This document shows, piece after piece, positions 51,129 to 59,600 of a stretch of 64,000 bases of DNA. Below the pieces are notes generated by a model. The model saw only the letters and a program-made list of their open reading frames with translations. It was not told the DNA's origin and did not search any database. The DNA comes from an uncultured Bacteroidales bacterium. Its GTDB lineage: Bacteria > Bacteroidota > Bacteroidia > Bacteroidales > Muribaculaceae. A program made the position numbers and the translations under genes. Where the stretch lies: contig CACZAC010000003.1 of NCBI GenBank assembly GCA_902779125.1, forward strand, positions 82,726 through 146,725, in the 5' to 3' direction. Within the stretch, counting starts at the first letter, position 1. Every line of letters starts with the position of its first letter.

Positions 51129-54100
51129 TCACTTTAGACTCACTTTCCAATAAATCACGGGCAGCATGGTTACCACCATGATGAGCGAACCGATGCCACC
51201 GGCAAAAATAGTGACACCCACAGGCATCCAGAACGAACTCTGTGCGATAATCATCGGCACCACACCGACGGCAGTAGTTGCTGTCGTGAGGAAGATGGGC
51301 ACCATGCGCCGCTTGCCGGCCTCATAGGCCGCCTGCTTCACGGCGTTGTTATAACCCTCGCGGTCAACAGTCCAATCTCCATGTTCAGCCACATATTTCT
51401 TAATCAGGTCAATCGCATGCTCGAAAATCAAGATTTCGTTGCGCATAATCATTCCCATCAATGTGATAAGGCCAAAGATGGAGGTGAGTCCCAGGGAGCG
51501 GTCCATCATTCCTAATCCGATCAGTGAGCCTGGTATCATCAGCGCCAGTGCGACCATGCAAACCGTCGTGATGCCAAACTTCTTGAAATTGAACAGCAGG
51601 AAGAAGAACACAATAATCAAAGCGATGACAATGCCGCCAAATATCTGCGGCAACGCCTCGTCGCCATACTCTATCTCGCCACCCACCTCAGTGCGTATGC
51701 CTTGAGGTATCTCAATCTCGTGCTGCATGATGCGGGCTATCTCTTTTTCGATAGGAGCAGTATAAGCGCCCTGCACAAAATGCCCTGTCACTGTGATGCA
51801 ACGCTCACCGCCACGGTGCAGGATGCGGCTCTCGCTCCATTGGGGAGACACTTTCGCGATTTGCCGAAGTGGAACGGTGCTGTTGCTTTGGTTGATTCCC
51901 GACGATATGATAGACATCGGTGATGAGATGCCCAGGTTAGCGACATCCGAGAATGTTATGTCGGCATCATCTTTCACTACAATGGGCAACTCATAATCGC
52001 CTTCCCACATCTGTCCCACACGCAGGTCGCTTGAGGTTGCGCTCAATGCCAGCTGTGCCGTGGAGCGCGTCACGCCCAACTGCGCCGAGGCGACAGGGTC
52101 AAGTTCAACATTGATGATGGGTTGAGGCTGATAGTAATCGGTATGCACCCATTCCACCTCTGGCATCTGGCGCATGCGCTCCATCAGCCGCTCTGCCACC
52201 ACATGCAAGGAGTCCAGATTGTTGCCATAGAAACGATACTCCAATTCGGTGACTTCCAGATAGTCAAGTCGCTTGAATTTCACGTAGGCATTGGGGAAGG
52301 CTTCTCCCAACTGTGGCTGATATTGAGCCAACAAGTCGAGCGTAGCCTTGTCTGATTGTGTATTCACAATCAATTGGGCATAGTTTTTGCCTGCCATCTG
52401 CGGCGCATAGGCATCCATGAAACGTGGCGAGGAACAGCCGATGAAACCGGTGATACCCTTGACGCGCTCGTCCTTGGCCAGCACATGACTGACAGAATCG
52501 GCCAATACAGTGGTTTCCGCCAGACTCTTGCCATCGGGGAGGAAGATTTCCACTGCAAACTGGTCGCGGTCGGCATAGGGGAAAAGGCGTATCTTCAGCG
52601 TCGGGATGATGATTGTGGACAACAAGATAACAGCGATACCGCCACAGATGGTCACCCATGGATTACGGAAGGTAAAGTCAAGCACCTTGTCATAGGTCTT
52701 CTGCACCCACTTGGTGATGGCATTCCCATCAGTTTTCACGTTTTCCGGCTTAATCAGCCTGACTTCCAGGAAAGGAATGACTGTCACAGCCAGGAGCAAC
52801 GATACCATCAGGTTGATGGTGACAGTAATGGGAAAATCCTTCAAACAATCGTGGAAGATGCCCTTCATGGTAATCAGGAAAGGATAGAAGATGGCACAGA
52901 TGCAAATGGTGGCCAACATCATGGGCATGAAATATTGCTTGGCAGAATCTATAGCCGCGCGCTTGGGTTCGTACCCCTTACCGAGATATTCCAGATAGCC
53001 GTCTATTACCACAATGGAGTTATCGACGACCATACCCAACACAACAATCAGCGCTGCCAGCGTCACGATGTTCAGTTCAATGCCTAGCATATACATGAAA
53101 GCCACCGAGACGAATGTGCTCAAAGGAATGGTGATAGATGCCACGATGGCCGAGCGTAGCGGGAAGAGCACCATCATCACCAGGATGATGACGAGCATCG
53201 CAATCAGCAGGTCGCGCAGAAAGTCGGAAATACTCTCATGCACCACCTTTGGCTTGTCGGCAATGCGTGTGACCTTTACATCATCGGGCAGTTCGTTCTC
53301 ACGGAAATCGTCGAGCACCTTGTCCACCTCACGGCCATATTGCACCACATTGTTGCCGGGATTCATCTCCATTGACAGCAGCACACAGGGATGACCGTCC
53401 TGCTCTATGCGACTCGACATCGGTTCGTATTCCCTGACCACACGTGCCACATCTCGCACACGGACCACCTTGCCCGTTATCGGGTCAGAAAGGATAATCT
53501 GGTTGGCAATTTCCTGCTCGCTATTGTCCTGAGCCTCTACATGGATGGGGATCTGCTGATCGTCGTCATCAATGCCACCGCTCATCGTGATGATGCCCTG
53601 GGACTGCAGACGCGAAAAGAGCATTTGCTGCCCCACCCCATAAGCCTGCAGACGCTGACGGTCGACATAGAGTGATATCTGCTCCTTCTGTTCGCCGAAC
53701 AATTTCACGTTGGCTACCGAAGGTATCCTGCGCAGACGGTCGCCCAATTCGTCACTGTATTCTTTTAATTCACGATAACTGCGTTGGTCACTCTCGATGG
53801 CAATGAGCAGTGCCGAGGTGTTGCCGAAGTCATCGTTCACCACAATGGCCAATACGCCAGAGGGCAACTGTGACTTGAAGCCGTTCAGACCATGCTTGAT
53901 TTTGCTCCACACCTCGTCCTTGTTGTTCACGTCATCGTTAAGTCTCACCATCACGATGCACATGCCATTCTGTGAAGTCGTGGTGGTCTTCACACGGTTG
54001 ACCTCTCCATAAGTAAAGAGATACCGCTCCAACGGACGGGCAACCTGCTGTTCCACCTCCTCGGTCGTCGCACCAGGATAGACCGCCACCACCACTCCCT

Positions 54101-54242
54101 GACGGATAATGGCATGAGGAAACTCATCCTTGGGCATGTCATACATGCCAAAAATGCCCAACACAAAGAAGATGCCGATGATGAGCAGCGTTATCGGATA
54201 ATGTTCCAATGGCCACTTCAGCCATTTCATCTTGCGTCCCAT
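51129..54242 (-). CDS. RND-family efflux permease
   Basis: This 1037-residue inner-membrane pump of the AcrB superfamily is powered by proton flow. Twelve membrane segments lie in two halves around two periplasmic loops. Landmarks include GIFGMYDMPKDEFPHA at the N-terminus, VVLGMVVDNSIVVIDGYLEY, with the paired Asp of the proton relay, and GRKMKWLKWPLEHYPITLL before the first helix. The length matches the family. It lies 25 bp before the TolC gene and 3 bp after the adaptor gene. Substrate is not predictable from sequence; toxic organic compounds are usual, and metal efflux is less likely. Confidence 0.94.
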   Translation of the reverse strand: MGRKMKWLKWPLEHYPITLLIIGIFFVLGIFGMYDMPKDEFPHAIIRQGVVVAVYPGATTEEVEQQVARPLERYLFTYGEVNRVKTTTTSQNGMCIVMVRLNDDVNNKDEVWSKIKHGLNGFKSQLPSGVLAIVVNDDFGNTSALLIAIESDQRSYRELKEYSDELGDRLRRIPSVANVKLFGEQKEQISLYVDRQRLQAYGVGQQMLFSRLQSQGIITMSGGIDDDDQQIPIHVEAQDNSEQEIANQIILSDPITGKVVRVRDVARVVREYEPMSSRIEQDGHPCVLLSMEMNPGNNVVQYGREVDKVLDDFRENELPDDVKVTRIADKPKVVHESISDFLRDLLIAMLVIILVMMVLFPLRSAIVASITIPLSTFVSVAFMYMLGIELNIVTLAALIVVLGMVVDNSIVVIDGYLEYLGKGYEPKRAAIDSAKQYFMPMMLATICICAIFYPFLITMKGIFHDCLKDFPITVTINLMVSLLLAVTVIPFLEVRLIKPENVKTDGNAITKWVQKTYDKVLDFTFRNPWVTICGGIAVILLSTIIIPTLKIRLFPYADRDQFAVEIFLPDGKSLAETTVLADSVSHVLAKDERVKGITGFIGCSSPRFMDAYAPQMAGKNYAQLIVNTQSDKATLDLLAQYQPQLGEAFPNAYVKFKRLDYLEVTELEYRFYGNNLDSLHVVAERLMERMRQMPEVEWVHTDYYQPQPIINVELDPVASAQLGVTRSTAQLALSATSSDLRVGQMWEGDYELPIVVKDDADITFSDVANLGISSPMSIISSGINQSNSTVPLRQIAKVSPQWSESRILHRGGERCITVTGHFVQGAYTAPIEKEIARIMQHEIEIPQGIRTEVGGEIEYGDEALPQIFGGIVIALIIVFFFLLFNFKKFGITTVCMVALALMIPGSLIGLGMMDRSLGLTSIFGLITLMGMIMRNEILIFEHAIDLIKKYVAEHGDWTVDREGYNNAVKQAAYEAGKRRMVPIFLTTATTAVGVVPMIIAQSSFWMPVGVTIFAGGIGSLIMVVTMLPVIYWKVSLK

Positions 54243-54245
54243 ACT

Positions 54246-55349
54246 CTAATACACTACTTTTGTTCCTTCGCTCAGTTTCTGGTATCCCTCGGTCACTATT
54301 CGCTGACCTTTGCCCAGTCCATCAACAACTGTCACATAGTTACCATGTGTCTCACCTATCGTCACCTTGGTTCGGTGGGCGGCATTTTTACTGTCCACTG
54401 TCCAGACGAACAGCGTGCCGTCAGATTTCTTCTGCACCGAAGTCACGGGAATCGATTGGCGTCCGATAGATTGAGTCCCTTTGGGGTCAAAACTCACGTT
54501 TGCCACCATGCCTGGCAATAGTTTAAAGTCACCATTGGCGACATTGATCCGGATATCATAGGTGTGTGTGAGAGCATCTGCCTCTACGCCTTTCTCGATT
54601 CTTCCTCCCCTATAACTGCGCCCGATGGCATCCACCTTAATGCTGGATGACGTGCCAGCATTGATGCTGCCAATCTCAGTTTCGGGCACCGCTACTTTCA
54701 CTTTCACGGTTGAAATGTCGAGTATGTTAACCACCGCCTGTGAAGGCAACGCTGTCTCTCCTGCCACCAGTTGCCTCTTACCGATGACGCCACTGACAGG
54801 GGCATAGAGACGGGTGTCGGCAAGCCCCTTACGGGCTATCTTCTCGGTTGCTGTGGCCGAGGCGACTCCTGAACGGGCTGTACTGAGGGCTGATGTCGCC
54901 TGCGCTAGGCGCGTCTCAGCCTCAATCCATTTCACCTCGGGCAACGAGCCATTGTCATGCAACAGCTTCATGCGGTCATAAGCATCCTTGGCTTGGTTGT
55001 AGGTGGCTTCAGCCTGTTTCACCATATCCTTGGCCTGGTTGAGCGATGCATGAGCCACCTCCACAGTGTTGCTCGAAGTGGTCGGATCCATTTCAGCCAA
55101 CAACTGACCGCGTCTCACCACCTGGCCCTCCTTGACCAGAATCCGCTTCACCACGCCCATGCTGGTGAAACTCACTGCAGTAGCCTCACGCTCCTCGACA
55201 ATGCCCACATAAGTCTGCGCATTGTCTATCATACCGGGCGACACCACCAGTGTTTCCACTCTTATAGGAGCCTTCTGCTCCACCTTCTTGTTCTCGCTGC
55301 AACTAATTACAGCCAACACTCCAATTAACAGAAAAATATACTTTTTCAT
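54246..55349 (-). CDS. RND periplasmic adaptor lipoprotein
   Basis: The protein has 367 residues from the ATG at 55349 (MKKYIFLLIG), with a lipobox at AVISC. The ATG at 55364 adds five residues and is less fitting. The membrane-fusion layout is present: a biotinyl-like half (VKRILVKEGQVVRRGQLLAEMD), a coiled-coil hairpin (about 85-160), the second half (TRLYAPVSGVIGKRQLVAGE) and a beta-barrel domain. A -7 element TACTTTTG (55373-55380) lies 24 bases upstream, so it leads the three-gene operon. No regulator gene adjoins it. Confidence 0.93.
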   Translation of the reverse strand: MKKYIFLLIGVLAVISCSENKKVEQKAPIRVETLVVSPGMIDNAQTYVGIVEEREATAVSFTSMGVVKRILVKEGQVVRRGQLLAEMDPTTSSNTVEVAHASLNQAKDMVKQAEATYNQAKDAYDRMKLLHDNGSLPEVKWIEAETRLAQATSALSTARSGVASATATEKIARKGLADTRLYAPVSGVIGKRQLVAGETALPSQAVVNILDISTVKVKVAVPETEIGSINAGTSSSIKVDAIGRSYRGGRIEKGVEADALTHTYDIRINVANGDFKLLPGMVANVSFDPKGTQSIGRQSIPVTSVQKKSDGTLFVWTVDSKNAAHRTKVTIGETHGNYVTVVDGLGKGQRIVTEGYQKLSEGTKVVY

Positions 55350-55372
55350 AAGCATTATTCTCATTTCTGTTG

Positions 55373-55380
55373 CAAAAGTA
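55373..55380 (-). promoter_or_regulatory. -7 element for the efflux operon
   Basis: The minus strand reads TACTTTTG, 24 bases upstream of the adaptor start codon. The rest of the 308-base gap to 55672 holds a short palindrome (ACAACAG-T-CTGTTGT, 55551-55565), hairpin B and a heptamer array. Confidence 0.55.
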
Positions 55381-55597
55381 CGTATTTCTTCTTAAAAATC
55401 GACATTTTATCAGGTCTTACATATTGGAGATTTTGGTTTTTAGAGCGAAATCAAACAATTTTTATCCTAAATCAAACACCATCTCTCGTGAAAAACCACT
55501 CAATTTTGCCCTATAAACATCTCACCCTCATGCCTTAAAAAAGTATAGAAACAACAGTCTGTTGTGCATTTTTGTATCACGCCCAACAAGCCAAAAA

Positions 55598-55624
55598 GCA
55601 ATCAACTGAAAATCAGCTGATTGC
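55598..55624 (-). terminator. Shared-loop hairpin B after the aldo/keto reductase
   Basis: A 27-base inverted repeat, GCAATCA..TGATTGC with the core CTGAAAATCAG, lies 49 bases after the reductase stop. The minus strand continues TTTTTGG. Confidence 0.65.
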
Positions 55625-55638
55625 CAAACTTTTACTAT

Positions 55639-55680
55639 TAACTCCTAACTCCTAACTCCTAACTCCTAATTCCTAACTCC
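55639..55680. repeat. Heptanucleotide tandem repeat, 6 copies
   Basis: Six 7-base units of TAACTCC (one is TAATTCC) run into and over the last codons and stop codon of the aldo/keto reductase gene, whose TAG stop lies at 55673-55675. Confidence 0.85.
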
Positions 55681-56524
55681 ACGGCTTGAGGCCCAGGAAC
55701 ATTTGTGCCAGGTCGGTGTCGTTGTTAAAGTCGTTGATGAGCTTTTCGCCCTGGTCTAAGCGGCCAATGGCCTCCAAGTCCTCGCTGGAGAGTTCAAAGT
55801 CAAAGATGTCCAGATTGCTTGCCATGCGCTCCTTGTGCGATGTCTTGGGCACGGGCATGATGTCTTGCGACACTAACCAGTTGAGCGCCACTTGGGCGTT
55901 AGTTTTGCCATATTTTGCTCCGATGGCCTTGAGTGTCTCGTCTTCAAAGAAACCGTGTCGGCCTTGTGCCAACGGCCCCCATGCCATGAGTTGCGTGCCA
56001 TAGTCCCTGATGAGTGCACGCATGGCCTTTTGCTGGGCAAACACATGAGTCTCGAGCTGCAGCACAGCGGGCTTGACGTCCATGTGCTCGGCGATGTCGA
56101 TAAAACGCACATTATAGAAGTTGCTCAGTCCGATGGCCCTTGCTTTGCCAGCCTGATAGGCTTTTTCCATCGCCCGATAGGTGCCATAGCAGTCACCATA
56201 GGGCTCATGCACAAGCAGCAGGTCGACATAGTCGGTGCGCAATTTGCGCAGCGACTCATCGATGCTTTGTGCCGCAGGCTGCTCGCCGGCGTTGCTGATC
56301 CACACCTTGGTGGTGATGAACAGTTGGTCGCGCGGGATGCCGCACTTCTTGATGGCAGCGCCCACACCTTCTTCATTCTTATAGTCTTGGGCCGTGTCGA
56401 TGCTGCGGTAGCCCATCTCGATGGCGTCCAGCACGCAGCGCTCACATTCGGCTGGTGAGAGTCTGAATACGCCAAATCCCAGTGCGGGCATCTCCACACC
56501 ATTGTTCAGTTGAATTGTCTTCAT
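55673..56524 (-). CDS. Aldo/keto reductase
   Basis: The 283-residue NADPH-dependent oxidoreductase has the AKR tetrad: D43 and Y48 (SIDTAQDYKNE), K73 (TTKVW) and H106 (LLVHEP). The GLSNF motif and the C-terminal VPKTSHKERMASNLDIFDF are also typical. It is close to 2,5-diketo-gluconate or glyoxal reductase types, but the substrate is uncertain. The C-terminal residues WS and the stop are encoded in a heptamer array. A -7 element lies 37 bases upstream. Confidence 0.9.
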   Translation of the reverse strand: MKTIQLNNGVEMPALGFGVFRLSPAECERCVLDAIEMGYRSIDTAQDYKNEEGVGAAIKKCGIPRDQLFITTKVWISNAGEQPAAQSIDESLRKLRTDYVDLLLVHEPYGDCYGTYRAMEKAYQAGKARAIGLSNFYNVRFIDIAEHMDVKPAVLQLETHVFAQQKAMRALIRDYGTQLMAWGPLAQGRHGFFEDETLKAIGAKYGKTNAQVALNWLVSQDIMPVPKTSHKERMASNLDIFDFELSSEDLEAIGRLDQGEKLINDFNNDTDLAQMFLGLKPWS

Positions 56525-56560
56525 ACGGGTGAAATCATATCATTTGGTTACTGTTGATGG

Positions 56561-56568
56561 CAAAGGTA
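56561..56568 (-). promoter_or_regulatory. -7 element for the aldo/keto reductase
   Basis: The minus strand reads TACCTTTG, 37 bases upstream of the reductase start codon. Confidence 0.5.
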
Positions 56569-56620
56569 ATGAAAAAAATCGAATAAACGCACTCCCCGGC
56601 CCATTACTGTACTGCACCCC

Positions 56621-56662
56621 AAAAGTTTTATGTCTAACTTTTGGGGTGCAGTTCAGATGAGC
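56621..56662. mobile_element. Abutted IS3-like terminal inverted repeats (relic)
   Basis: A perfect 17-bp inverted repeat, ACTGCACCCCAAAAGTT, is separated by only 8 bases. The right arm read outward-in (ACTGCACCCCAAAAGTTAGA) resembles IS3-family ends. There is no transposase frame between or near the arms. It lies 32 bases beyond the C10 protease stop and lacks a U-run, so a terminator role is less likely. Confidence 0.55.
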
Positions 56663-56693
56663 ATGAGGGATATGACTTGACTATATTGGATTT

Positions 56694-59600
56694 TTAATTC
56701 CAACTGCCACCCAGCAGGTAGTCAATAAGGGCGGTAACATCGCTGATGCTCACGTTGCTGTCTCCGTTGCAGTCGGCTGCCTGTGGCGCAGTCTCTCCGC
56801 TCAACAGAACATCAATCAAGTCAGTCACGTCGCTGATGCTGGTGCTATTGTCGCCATTCACGTCGCCAGGAATGAAGTCAACCTTTGCTGTAAAGTAGCC
56901 CGGGTTGCTCGTGCCGCCATCGATATGGGCATACTCGACATCCACGTGGTTGGAATCGTAGGTCGTGCCCTTGCCACCTACCAGGCTGGTGCAGTCCAGA
57001 AACATCTCTGCCGAGTAATTGATGGATTCCGTGCTCCAACTGCTGCCGACATAGATGGTGCTCAGATGACTATCTCCTAAGAACATCATGCCCATGTGGC
57101 CCACCCTAGCCGTATTGAAACTGCTCAGGTCTAGGCTCGTCAGCATGCTACAGCCCTGGAACATGCCCCTCATGTCCCTCACTTTTGCCGTATTGAAACT
57201 GCTCACGTCAAGACTTGCCAAGTTGCTGCATTCATTGAACATGTTAAACATGTCGGTCACCATCATGGTGTTGAAGTGGCTCAGGTCTAAGCTCGTCAAA
57301 CTAGCGCTGCCCATGAACATCGCGGCCATGTTGGTCACACTATCGGTATTCAGATAGTCCAGACCCGTAATGGATTGGACATTCTCCATGCAAAAGAACC
57401 ACGAGTAGGTCGAAGTGGGACGCGCCTCAACAAATGACGGGTCGATTACCACCTGAGTAACAGAATAGTTGGTTTCATCAAGAACCCAATCCGGCTGGCG
57501 GGCGCCCACGTTCAGGTCATAGGTTGTGCCCGGGCGCGAACCGCGCTGGTCGTCGCAGTAGAACGTCAATGTCGTGTTATCAGGTGTGTAGCAAGCATAA
57601 GCCTCTGGTTCTGATGGCACAATAGGAGCCGTGAAATAGCCCGGGTTACTGGGGCCGCCGTCGATGTGGGCATAGGAGCCATCCACGTGGTCATAATCGA
57701 ATGTCGTTCCCTGGCCACCGACAAGACTGAGACAGTACATGAACATCTTCTCGGAGTTGGTGACAGACTCGTTACTCCATCCGTCGCCGACATAGATGGT
57801 CGTCAAGTCGTTACAGCCATCAAACATGTAGCTCATGTCGGTCACGTTAGCGGTATTGAAGTTGGTCAGGTCAAGGGTCGTCAATGCTTTGCAGCTATGG
57901 AACATCCACTCCATCCGTTTCACCTTGGCGGTATTGAAATAGCTCAAGTAGTTGTTCATCTCAAGATCCGACAAACCACATTCAAAGAACATATATGACA
58001 TATCAGTCACACTATCGGTCTTCAGATATCTGATGCCGGTAATGGATTCCAGGCTACCCATTTCACTAAACCAACTTGAAGTCGAGGTGGGTTTGGCTAA
58101 CTCAAACGACTGGTCAAAGACCACATACTTGACAACAAGATCCTTGTTGTACCATCCAGCATTGGGAAATACATCGTAGGTCGTGCCTGGGCGGGTAAGC
58201 CTATTGGTGTCATAATAGAAGGTCAGCGTCTGATTGTCCTCGGTGTAAATTGTATAGGCTTCAGAAATGCTATAATCACGGAAGTAGCCGGGATTGCTGG
58301 GGCCACCGTCGATGTGGGCGTAGGTCTTGTCCTTGGGGTTATTTGAGCTGAAATACGTGCCCTGGCCACCCTTCAGTTTATTGCAGAGACGAAACATATT
58401 ACTACTCTGGGTGACTGCATCGGTATTCCAAGCGCTACCCACATAAACCAAGAATAATTGTGTACAGTAATCGAACATTCTGGTCATATCAGTCACCTTT
58501 GCGGTATTGAAGTGGCTCAGGTCAAGGCTCGACAAGTAGATACACTGATTGAACATATATGACATGTTTGTCACCTCCTCGGTGTTGAGGTATTCCATGC
58601 CCGATATCGACTGGAGATTATACATTCCTCGGAACCAACTACTGGTCGTCGTGGGATAGGCGGCGGCGAATGATGGGTCAAAGACTACCTGGGTGACCGA
58701 CGATCGTGTATCGTCGTCATACCAGCCCGGATTGTTGCTGCCCGTGTTCAGGTCGTAGGCCGTGCCCGGTCGGCTGTTGCGCTGGTTGTCGCAGTAGAAC
58801 GTCAGCGTCGTGTTCTCGGCCGTGTAGACCGCATAGGGCCCAGGCATTCCACTCAGATAGCCCGGGTTGCTGGGGCCGCCGTCGATATGGGCGTAGGTCT
58901 TGTCCGTGTAGTTGGAATCAAAGGTGGTTCCCATGCTGCCCACCAGGTTGGTACATTGGTAGAACATGCGGTAGGAAGATGTTACTGCTGCCGTACTCCA
59001 CTCGTTGCCGACATAGATGGTGGTCAGGTTTCTGCAGCCATAGAACATGTTGCTCATGTCAGTCACGTTGGACGTGTTGAAGCTGCTCACGTCAAGGCGC
59101 GTCAAAACTTGGCAGTAATCGAACATGTTGTTCATGAGGGTCACGTTGGACGTGTTAAAGTGACCCAAGTCAAGGCTCGTCAAAACTTGGCATCCTCTGA
59201 ACATGTAGCTCATGTTGGTCACGTTGGCCGTGTTGAAGCTGCTCAAGTCAAGGCTCGTCAATGCTTGGCATTGTTCGAACATGCCGTTCATGTTGGTCAC
59301 CTCGCTGGTGTTCAGGTAACTGATGCCCGTGATGGATTCAAGGCTCATCATGTAACAAAACCAATCGTAAGTGGTCGTCGGGCGGGCATTGGCGAACGAG
59401 GGGTCAAAGACCACTTTGGTCACGTTGACATTGGTGCCATCGTTGAACCAGCGGGGTTTATTGTTGTCCGTGTTCAGGTCGTAGGTCCTGCCCAGTCGGC
59501 TGTAGCGCTGGTTGTCGCAGTAGAACGTCAGCGTCGTGTTCTCGGGCGTGTAGCAGGCATAGGCTTCTGTCGCGCTAGCATCGGTGAAGTAGCCCGGGTT

